Shown: piece by piece, positions 1 through 5,514 of the stretch
How the letters are laid out: every line of letters begins with the position of its first letter
Numbering within the stretch: the stretch's first letter is position 1
NCBI GenBank assembly: GCA_910578255.1
Contig: CAJTQM010000037.1
Location: 1 to 8,787, forward strand
From: an uncultured Oscillospiraceae bacterium
Lineage (GTDB): Bacteria > Bacillota > Clostridia > Oscillospirales > Ruminococcaceae
Direction of reading: 5' to 3'
DNA length: 8,787 nucleotides
Made by a program: the position numbers and the translations under genes
Notes under the pieces: generated by a model
What the model saw: only the letters and a program-made list of their open reading frames with translations
What the model was told of the DNA's origin: nothing
The model's database searches: none

Positions 1-65
1 TATGGGATTTTAATACAGAATTATAGAAAATTTGTCATCCAAAATAAGATATATTTTCAGAAGAA

Positions 66-94
66 TTGACAATATTCAAAAAATCCTTTAAAAT
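66..94 (+). promoter_or_regulatory. Sigma-A-type promoter of the MFS transporter gene
   Basis: A perfect -35 box TTGACA (66-71) is followed, after a 17-base spacer, by TAAAAT (89-94), one base away from the consensus -10 box. The surroundings are AT-rich. Transcription would begin near 100-102, leaving a leader of about 90 bases before the transporter ATG at 191. The match is seen directly; activity is inferred. Bases 1-65 are AT-rich and show no gene or clear signal. Confidence 0.75.
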
Positions 95-190
95 AGTTTA
101 GGCTTTATCAATTTAAATGCCTGTATTTTCCCGCTGGGTAAAAATGAAGTGGGTGAAGCGGTTGGGCGAAGAAAGAGGGAAGAGAAAAAC

Positions 191-1489
191 ATGGAAACGG
201 ATACAACACAAAAGCAAACGAATGCGCTGAATATTCCGGCCTTTTGGAAAGCGCAGCAACGAGACTGGAGAATTACAGTCATCAGAACATCGTTAGAGCG
301 GCTGGGTTACAAGATTGTCCTGCCTTATCTGACCATCTACATTATTTTGTTGGGTGCGACCAAGACACAGCTGGGGTTTGTTACAAGCTTTGGGCTGATC
401 GCCAGTGGCTTGCTTGGACCCTTTATCGGTCAGATTATCGACCGGCACGGTCCGAAAAAGGTGTACATAGTTGGCATTCTCATTTTGGCCGGGGGATATT
501 TGGCGTTTGCTTCAGCAAAAGTCTGGCAGGTCGCCGCTTTGGGCATGTTCCTTCATCAGCTGGGTAATGGCGTTGGCGGACAAAGCTGCGCCACCATTTG
601 CGGCAACTGTCTGAAAAACTGCGATAGGGCAAAGGGTATGCTGATCTGTGAATCGTTGGCCGCCGGCGTCTTAGGTATGGTTGGACCCATGCTGTCCGGC
701 TGGTTTTTGGTGAATATTATGAAGGTCAGCGATTCGCCGACAGACCCCAACAGTATTCGTCCCTTATTTTTTATTACGCTGACGATTACAATTATTTCTT
801 TACTGGTTGTTGTGTTTAAGCTGTCGTTTGCCCGCTGGACAACGAGCAGTTCGAAAGAAAGGCGTAATGTAATAAAAGATGCGGTTGTTATTTTAAAAGC
901 GGATAAAAACTGTGTAAAATGGCTTTTCATGGCCATTGTCGGCAATATGCCTGTGGCGATGGTGATTCCGTATGTGCAGATTTTTGCAGCGGAGACAAAG
1001 CAAGCCAGCGCTGAAACCCTTGCGGGGATGGTAACGGCAACAGCGCTTACTTCTGTGGTGTGCGGCTACTTTTTTGGCATCCTTGGGGATAAGTTTGGAA
1101 GAAAAAAAGTATTGACCTGTACCATCAGTCTGTATTTGATCGGTTTGGTCTTGCTGATTTTAACCAAAAATCCCATCATGCTTTTGCTCGTGGGTATTTT
1201 ACAGGGATTTCAGGAAATTGGCGGTCCTTTGGCGGCTTCAATCCAAAATGAACTTGTGCCCCATAAAGTTATGGGACGCTGGGTGGGTGTCGTCCGCTTT
1301 TTCAGTTCCATGTTCAGCGCGCTGATGGCGGCGGTCAGCGGCATAGTTTACGATTCCCTCGGCGGTCAATGGATTTTTATCATCTATATTGCCTGCGAAT
1401 TGTGTATCCGTTTGCCATTGCTCTTTAGTCTGCCGGAAACGCTGCATCATCAGGTAGATGAAAAAGCTTTTGCGGATCTGGATCGATAA
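191..1489 (+). CDS. Major facilitator superfamily (MFS) transporter, drug-antiporter-like
   Basis: This is a 432-residue integral membrane protein, the usual length for a 12-helix MFS carrier. Two copies of the MFS motif A loop are visible: one near residues 76-90 (GPFIGQIIDRHGPKK, between helices 2 and 3) and one at 292-306 (GYFFGILGDKFGRKK, between helices 8 and 9). They show the internal duplication of the fold. A polar central loop lies near 213-240, and the C-terminus carries LPETL (414-418), common in drug:H+ antiporters. The reading frame could extend up to a GTG at 149. I chose the ATG at 191 because the purine-rich AGAGGGAAGAG lies just before it and the extra residues are highly charged. 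It has its own promoter and runs opposite to the glutamate genes, so it is probably not part of that pathway. The substrate cannot be told from sequence. Confidence 0.9.
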   Translation: METDTTQKQTNALNIPAFWKAQQRDWRITVIRTSLERLGYKIVLPYLTIYIILLGATKTQLGFVTSFGLIASGLLGPFIGQIIDRHGPKKVYIVGILILAGGYLAFASAKVWQVAALGMFLHQLGNGVGGQSCATICGNCLKNCDRAKGMLICESLAAGVLGMVGPMLSGWFLVNIMKVSDSPTDPNSIRPLFFITLTITIISLLVVVFKLSFARWTTSSSKERRNVIKDAVVILKADKNCVKWLFMAIVGNMPVAMVIPYVQIFAAETKQASAETLAGMVTATALTSVVCGYFFGILGDKFGRKKVLTCTISLYLIGLVLLILTKNPIMLLLVGILQGFQEIGGPLAASIQNELVPHKVMGRWVGVVRFFSSMFSALMAAVSGIVYDSLGGQWIFIIYIACELCIRLPLLFSLPETLHHQVDEKAFADLDR

Positions 1490-1501
1490 GAAAATAGCGA
1501 T

Positions 1502-1547
1502 AAAATGCCAGCCTTTTTTGGAAAAACAAAAGAGGCCGGCATTTTTG
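1502..1547. terminator. Bidirectional intrinsic terminator between MFS and XRE genes
   Basis: The arms AAAATGCCAGCC (1502-1513) and GGCCGGCATTTT (1534-1545) pair with one A-C mismatch. The T and A runs inside can extend the stem toward the loop. A T run follows on the plus strand (1542-1546), and the matching A run at the left end gives a T run on the minus strand. It lies 12 bases after the transporter stop and 13 bases beyond the regulator stop, so it can end both convergent transcripts. Confidence 0.8.
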
Positions 1548-1560
1548 TATTTGTGACACT

Positions 1561-2070
1561 TTATTTCATTTTATGGAATAATCGCGCTTTAATCGCTTTG
1601 AGTTTGAAAATATATCGACTGGAATACAAAAAGCCGGTCAGTAGCGTACCCGACGCAAAACCAAGAGCCATATTGACGATAGACTCATACGGCTGAACCC
1701 ACGAAAGTCCTAAAGTATCGATTACAGCATAAAGAACGATGCCCGCAAACGCTAAAATAAACATCCAGCACATTTTTTTTGAAAACATCTCTTTTTCTAA
1801 ATTGTTGTATGCAGAAACCTTTTGAAGCATTTCCTCCTGCTTTTGATCCACTGTTGATTTCTTCCTTTCTCCATCCAAAAGTTCGTCGATTCCCCCCTCG
1901 AAATACTCTGCGATTTCAATCAACAGGCTGAGATCCGGCAGATTATTTCCGTTTTCCCAGCGGGAAACGCTGCGGTTTGAAACACCTAAAATCTCAGCAA
2001 GCTGTTCTTGTGTAAGTCCTTTTGTATTGCGAAGTTCTCTTAAAAAATGGCCAATTTTTATTCCATCCAT
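1561..2070 (-). CDS. XRE-family HTH regulator with membrane-spanning C-terminus
   Basis: This 169-residue protein has an N-terminal HTH_3/Cro-CI domain (about residues 6-62). Its helix-turn-helix is typical: LTQEQLAEILGVSNRSVSRWENG (residues 19-41, written without its flanks) with the recognition helix near 30-40, followed by LPDLSLLIEIAEYF. A charged linker (about 66-98) leads to two hydrophobic segments at about 100-120 and 129-155, and a basic tail. Membrane-bound XRE regulators of this layout are common in Firmicutes; what this one senses is unknown. The frame is open further upstream, but the ATG at 2070 has AAAGGAGG ten bases before it, so I reject the longer start. It is convergent with the transporter and downstream of the glutamate block, separated from that block by a terminator. 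Control of the transporter or of its own gene is possible but unproven. Confidence 0.85.
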   Translation of the reverse strand: MDGIKIGHFLRELRNTKGLTQEQLAEILGVSNRSVSRWENGNNLPDLSLLIEIAEYFEGGIDELLDGERKKSTVDQKQEEMLQKVSAYNNLEKEMFSKKMCWMFILAFAGIVLYAVIDTLGLSWVQPYESIVNMALGFASGTLLTGFLYSSRYIFKLKAIKARLFHKMK

Positions 2071-2080
2071 CGAAAAACTT

Positions 2081-2088
2081 CCTCCTTT
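2081..2088 (-). promoter_or_regulatory. Ribosome binding site that fixes the XRE start
   Basis: On the minus strand AAAGGAGG lies ten bases before the ATG at 2070. It rules out the longer possible start at 2160, which would add 30 residues unlike the start of any HTH_3 protein. Confidence 0.8.
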
Positions 2089-2097
2089 CATAACAAA

Positions 2098-2126
2098 AGA
2101 ATAGCCCTTTTTTGGAAAAATGTACA
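2098..2126 (-). promoter_or_regulatory. Possible promoter of the XRE gene
   Basis: On the minus strand, TGTACA (-35 position, 4 of 6 matches) and TATTCT (-10 position, 4 of 6) are spaced by 17 bases and sit just before the ribosome binding site. The leader would be about 20 bases. The boxes are imperfect, but spacing and place are right for a gene that follows a terminator and needs its own promoter. Confidence 0.4.
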
Positions 2127-2177
2127 CGACATAAAGCGAGAATTGCAGGAAAATGACCATTCTTCCGTTTAAAATCT

Positions 2178-2218
2178 ATAGAAAAACAGTCTCACAATTG
2201 TGGAGGCTGTTTTTCTAT
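2178..2218 (-). terminator. Terminator after the cobalamin adenosyltransferase gene
   Basis: The arms ATAGAAAAACAG (2178-2189) and CTGTTTTTCTAT (2207-2218) are a perfect 12-bp inverted repeat. An inner, imperfect continuation (CTC/GAG, AC/GT) closes around AATT. In the minus direction the hairpin begins four bases past the stop codon and ends in a T-rich run. It most likely marks the end of the glutamate operon. Confidence 0.75.
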
Positions 2219-2221
2219 GGA

Positions 2222-2752
2222 TTAGCTTTCGATTCCCTCTCTGCTGGGGATGCCAGCGTCATAAGGGTGCTTAATGGGATGAATTTCACTTACGTAGTGG
2301 GCTAAATCAACCAACTCCGCACAGGGATCCCGACCGGTAAGAACAACTTCCAGCTGCGCCGGTTTTTCCCGCAGCAATTGGCTTAATAACTGAATCGGAA
2401 TCAGATTTAAATTGCAGGACGCGATTGCTTCGTCCAATACCAGCAGATCAAATCCTTCGTCGGTCGCTTTTTGGAATACAGCTTTTAGCCTGTTGGTGTG
2501 CTCTTCGGAGACAACCTTTTTCTGCTCCTCAGTCATCGTGAATACAAACTGCCGTACAGGCTTCCCCATATAAAGGGTAAAGGGCGGATTCCCTAAAAAC
2601 TCCCCCGAATCATAGTCTTTCAAAAAAGAGGTCCAGAGGCATTTTTTTCCCCGGCCGCTGGCACGGACGCAAAGACCGACAGCCGCAGTGGTTTTTCCTT
2701 TTCCATCTCCGCAATAGATATGGATAAGCCCTAAGGTGTTTTTTTCTTCCAT
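2222..2752 (-). CDS. cobO: Cob(I)alamin adenosyltransferase, CobO/CobA/BtuR type
   Basis: This 176-residue cytoplasmic enzyme would transfer the adenosyl group of ATP to cob(I)alamin or a corrinoid precursor to give adenosylcobalamin. The family P-loop GDGKGKTT lies at residues 15-22 (unusual Walker A shared by CobO/CobA/BtuR). A Walker-B-like stretch DLLVLDEAIAS follows in the middle, then the conserved VVLTGRDP and the C-terminal KHPYDAGIPSREGIES, matching the family ending around KHPF..G..A..GIE. The length is slightly short of the usual 180-200, with nothing obviously missing. The gene starts 12 bases after the P-loop/SAD gene; its TAGGAG ribosome site overlaps that gene's stop codon, suggesting translational coupling. 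Placement behind the adenosylcobalamin-dependent glutamate mutase suggests a dedicated cofactor supply, which is inference. Confidence 0.92.
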   Translation of the reverse strand: MEEKNTLGLIHIYCGDGKGKTTAAVGLCVRASGRGKKCLWTSFLKDYDSGEFLGNPPFTLYMGKPVRQFVFTMTEEQKKVVSEEHTNRLKAVFQKATDEGFDLLVLDEAIASCNLNLIPIQLLSQLLREKPAQLEVVLTGRDPCAELVDLAHYVSEIHPIKHPYDAGIPSREGIES

Positions 2753-2764
2753 TTTTCCGATCTC

Positions 2765-3694
2765 CTAATCTTCGACACGAATGCGGTTCAGGTCGTTGGT
2801 GCGCAACTCTCCCTTTGAACTGACAACGCCGACCAGATAATACTCTTTTGTAATGGGATCTTCCATAAACTCATGAAGCAGAGCGAAGTTTTTGATTTCA
2901 CCGGTGGAACCCACATGCATACGAGGACCTGTACAATGGTATATATCATTGCCAATAGAAATATGCTTGTCATCCACAAAGGAGATAGGCAGATCCAACT
3001 GGATTGCAGCTTTTGCATCCATTTCCAGCGCAACCAAATCCAGATCCGGCTTTTCGTCGAACACGAGAATGAACCCATGCTTTACATCCCGATGGGAAAA
3101 ACGGTTGATGCCGTGGGATTCTAAAATATGGCCGCATAAATCCTCGGCGGAATGTGCCATCTTTCGGTCGTGGATGGTGTGGAACACACTGTCGGCAATA
3201 TCCTGCGGTTCGGGGCCAAACATATTGGGGCGGGTAACGATAATTTCGCTGCCAACTCCGATCAGCAGATGTGCGTTGACCCCAAGAATGGGGTAGATTA
3301 AATCAAAATGCTCTACAACCACCCTTTTTCCTGCGTTGGTCGCTTCCAAAATCGCGTCCTTTAGCTGCCACATCTGGGTGAAAGCAGATTCGAAACGGAT
3401 ATCCAAATGATAGGTGTGGGGGCTGTAAAATGCGTCGGTATCCAACTGAAGAAGCGGCAAGGGCCGGATGTTGACCCCTTCATCGTCGTTGGTCAATTCC
3501 AGTCCGGGAAACATCCCTTTTACCAACATGCTTTTGCCGGAACCAGCTTCACCGATAATGCCAATAAGCTTATCGAAAGGGCTAAGATACTGCTGGGCAA
3601 TCTGCATGCCCAAATCAGCCATTCGTGTAAGTCCTCTAGGCGCGAAAAAAACACTGTACAGATGGCTTTGCTGCATACGAGCGGAATAAGGCAT
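2765..3694 (-). CDS. P-loop NTPase with AlaRS second-additional-domain-like C-terminus
   Basis: This 309-residue protein has no established function that I know. The N-terminal half has a clear Walker A motif, GEAGSGKS (48-55), followed by a uridine-kinase-like run (DAFYSPHTYHLD, 87-98) and RVVVEHFDLIYP (124-135), which may supply a Walker B. The C-terminal half resembles the editing/second additional domain (SAD) of alanyl-tRNA synthetase and AlaX. HSAEDLCGHIL (181-191) lines up with the HTATHLL motif, and C254-x5-H260 followed by STGEI (263-267) lines up with CGGTHV..TGEI. I recall database relatives named for this SAD similarity. The second histidine of HxxxH appears as D185, and Cys-His spacing is five rather than three, so metal binding may be altered. 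The start has AAGGAGG six bases upstream. It lies between DUF4387 and the adenosyltransferase. Confidence 0.75.
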   Translation of the reverse strand: MPYSARMQQSHLYSVFFAPRGLTRMADLGMQIAQQYLSPFDKLIGIIGEAGSGKSMLVKGMFPGLELTNDDEGVNIRPLPLLQLDTDAFYSPHTYHLDIRFESAFTQMWQLKDAILEATNAGKRVVVEHFDLIYPILGVNAHLLIGVGSEIIVTRPNMFGPEPQDIADSVFHTIHDRKMAHSAEDLCGHILESHGINRFSHRDVKHGFILVFDEKPDLDLVALEMDAKAAIQLDLPISFVDDKHISIGNDIYHCTGPRMHVGSTGEIKNFALLHEFMEDPITKEYYLVGVVSSKGELRTNDLNRIRVED

Positions 3695-3714
3695 AGGAAA
3701 CCTCCTTTTTGATT

Positions 3715-3744
3715 ATTTTAGAAAAACAGGGGTTAGATAAACAA
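3715..3744 (-). promoter_or_regulatory. Possible internal promoter before the P-loop/SAD gene
   Basis: On the minus strand TTGTTT (4 of 6 to TTGACA) and TAAAAT (5 of 6 to TATAAT) are 18 bases apart, just upstream of the ribosome binding site of the P-loop/SAD gene. The -35 box overlaps the foot of the intergenic hairpin. It could allow the last two genes to be transcribed separately. AT-rich gaps yield such matches by chance, so this is tentative. Confidence 0.35.
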
Positions 3745-3775
3745 TAAAGGTGGGCAAAACACCCACCTTTATTGT
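3741..3775 (-). terminator. Perfect 14-bp intercistronic hairpin, possible partial terminator
   Basis: ACAATAAAGGTGGG (3741-3754) and CCCACCTTTATTGT (3762-3775) are a perfect inverted repeat around a 7-base loop. It lies in the only large gap inside the block (113 bases), after the DUF4387 stop in the transcribed direction. The T tract after it (TTTATTGTTTATC) is broken, so it may be a leaky terminator, an RNA-stability element or a processing site that lowers expression of the last two genes. Confidence 0.55.
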
Positions 3776-3807
3776 AAAGGAAAACCAGACTGATGTCCAG
3801 AAATCTT

Positions 3808-4125
3808 TTATAGATCCAATACGATATCCAACAGTGGTGCATGCTGCTGCGCACCGTATACATCTGTTTCTCCCAGATCACCGGAGCAAATCGGCCGCTT
3901 AATGGTAACCTTGATGGATTTAGCCGGTTTAAATTCAATGATATTGATAATTTTATCCGGCGTAATTTTATAAAGATCGCAAATCAGCTTTTCGTTGATG
4001 GCTTTGGCATCGCAGACCTTTTGAAAATCATCAAAGGTTTTAAACATGATGTCAAGCGTCAGCTCGTAGGGACCGGAGTTCTTGCTGCGCACAACATCGG
4101 TAATATCAGTTAGTTTCGTTTTCAT
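3808..4125 (-). CDS. DUF4387 family protein, partner of the AtuA-like protein
   Basis: This 105-residue soluble protein has the usual length and two conserved blocks of the DUF4387 family: SKNSGPYELTLDIMF (residues 14-28) and, near the C-terminus, RPICSGDLGETDVYGAQQH (77-95). It has no signal peptide or membrane segment. The family has no established activity that I know; it typically sits beside, or is joined to, an AtuA/DUF1446 protein, and here follows one after 15 bases with GGAGGAG between. That suggests the two act as subunits of one complex. Because they sit among methylaspartate-pathway genes, a role in handling mesaconate or a related C5 acid is possible, but that is inference. Confidence 0.85.
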   Translation of the reverse strand: MKTKLTDITDVVRSKNSGPYELTLDIMFKTFDDFQKVCDAKAINEKLICDLYKITPDKIINIIEFKPAKSIKVTIKRPICSGDLGETDVYGAQQHAPLLDIVLDL

Positions 4126-4140
4126 CGCAATCTCTCCTCC

Positions 4141-5499
4141 TTACAATGTGACAATATCAATGGGGAACAACGAGGTGGGATCCTCCACTTCGATAATGTG
4201 GTACATGCTGAACACATAAACACGGCCGGCATGGAAATCGCTAGGGGAGAAGGGGAAAGCGAGGTTTCCGGCGGTAGCGCGGCGGCCCTCATAGCCGTAA
4301 TGCAGCATCGTGGAGCGAGCGGAAGCACAGATGGTATCCGCCTGCTCCTGTGTGCCGGCGACTACCTCGATCACGACACCCAACTCATGCGGATGCGCGT
4401 CCTTCACCGGTTCCAAATCGCCCATGACGCCGTTTTTCCCGTAAATGGTAAAATTCAGGCTGTATTTGAAGCCTTTGTCGCGGTAGTTATCTGCAACGCG
4501 CGCGCGAACCCCTTCTACAATGTCATCGATTTTGCTGATCATAATCGGATCGCGGGTGCCGGCGACCGAAACGGTGCGGTAACCAATACACTTGGCGCCC
4601 TCCAGTTTAATTGTATATTTGGGAGCGGTTACATAGCGGCTTCCCTTAACTTTTACCGTGTTTTCCGAATCCTGTTCAAAGGTGGTGTTGGTTAGGTCCA
4701 AATGACCGCCGGGGCCGGGCAGAATATAGGGGTTTGTTTTTTCGTACAACGTATGAGCGGCTACAGACAAGGTCGTACATTTACGAACAGGGGACAGAGG
4801 CTCCACGCGGAAATAATCCTCTCCCAAATAGCCGAACATACAGTCGGATCCGCTGCCGGGTGTTGCGCAGATGGAAGCGCATTCCAGGATTTTGCCTAAA
4901 TGGATGGCAAGACCCTTGTCATATCCCTTGCGGATGGCGGGAGCCGCAAATACGGTGGGATCGTAAGCGCGTCCGGCCAGGACTACCTGTACGCCACTGT
5001 CCAGAGCCTTCATGATCGGCTCAATACCCATCTGCCCGACAATATTGGTGGTGGCGTCGATATCCTCGGCAGTCAGCTGCGGCGCAGGATCCAACGGGCT
5101 GATTTTTCCCTCGGCCAACGCTTTTTTCATCTCTTCCTTGTCCATATCCGCATGGATCATCGCCATTTTAAAATGCAGGTCATGCTCTTTGGCAATTTCG
5201 CGGATAATATCAGCGCACCATTCCAGATGCGGCTTTGCGCCGGAACCGCCGGCGGTTCCGATGACGACCGGAATCTTTTCCCGAATGCCGGTGGTGATCA
5301 TAATCTCCAGATCCCGCTTAACAGCGCCGCGATCGGTAAAGGAGACGCCCTCGCCCAGATAGAAGGGGCCGGGATCGGTAGAACCGGCGTCTACGGCAAT
5401 CAGGTCGGGTTTGCGCTTCATGCCCTCCTCAAAAGACTCTTTGGGAAAGCCGTATCCCAAAATGGCAGTTGTGGATAAAATGCGGAATTCCTCTTTCAC
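4141..5499 (-). CDS. AtuA-like (DUF1446) family protein
   Basis: This 452-residue protein belongs to the family named after AtuA of acyclic terpene utilisation in Pseudomonas; its reaction is not established. Family-like blocks are GSTDPGPFYLG (39-49), GTAGGSGAKPHLEW (81-94), LAGRAYDPTVFAAPAI (174-189), PGPGGHLDLTNT (261-272), GTRDP (314-318) and PFSPSDFHAG (416-425). Glycine-rich turns with conserved Asp, His and Arg suggest an enzyme, and no membrane segment is seen. C207, C211 and C220 form a small cysteine group whose role I cannot tell. The start is GTG at 5499, with AAGGAGG upstream between the mal stop and this gene (15-base gap). A terpene role is unlikely in this context. Mesaconate or citramalate chemistry is a candidate role because no recognisable mesaconate hydratase is in the window, but this is speculative. 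Confidence 0.85.
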   Translation of the reverse strand: MKEEFRILSTTAILGYGFPKESFEEGMKRKPDLIAVDAGSTDPGPFYLGEGVSFTDRGAVKRDLEIMITTGIREKIPVVIGTAGGSGAKPHLEWCADIIREIAKEHDLHFKMAMIHADMDKEEMKKALAEGKISPLDPAPQLTAEDIDATTNIVGQMGIEPIMKALDSGVQVVLAGRAYDPTVFAAPAIRKGYDKGLAIHLGKILECASICATPGSGSDCMFGYLGEDYFRVEPLSPVRKCTTLSVAAHTLYEKTNPYILPGPGGHLDLTNTTFEQDSENTVKVKGSRYVTAPKYTIKLEGAKCIGYRTVSVAGTRDPIMISKIDDIVEGVRARVADNYRDKGFKYSLNFTIYGKNGVMGDLEPVKDAHPHELGVVIEVVAGTQEQADTICASARSTMLHYGYEGRRATAGNLAFPFSPSDFHAGRVYVFSMYHIIEVEDPTSLFPIDIVTL

Positions 5500-5514
5500 G
5501 ATGCAAGTACCTCC

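Noticed and set aside
149..190. A longer transporter starting at GTG 149.
   Set aside because: The added 14 residues are highly charged, and the best ribosome-site-like purine run lies inside this extension, just before the ATG at 191.
1501..1696. A 63-codon plus-strand frame after the transporter.
   Set aside because: It begins inside the terminator hairpin and runs antisense to the membrane part of the XRE regulator, with no ribosome site.
2873..3296. Overlapping plus-strand frames opposite the P-loop/SAD gene.
   Set aside because: The minus-strand frame has a strong ribosome site, a Walker A motif and family similarity; the plus-strand frames have none of these.
3695..3807. A possible cobalamin riboswitch before the last two genes, given the adenosyltransferase.
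   Set aside because: The gap is too short for a cobalamin riboswitch (about 200 bases), and I see no B12-box-like sequence, only a simple hairpin.
4900..5478. A 192-codon plus-strand frame opposite the AtuA-like gene.
   Set aside because: Antisense shadow of a recognised conserved gene; no ribosome site and no recognisable domain.
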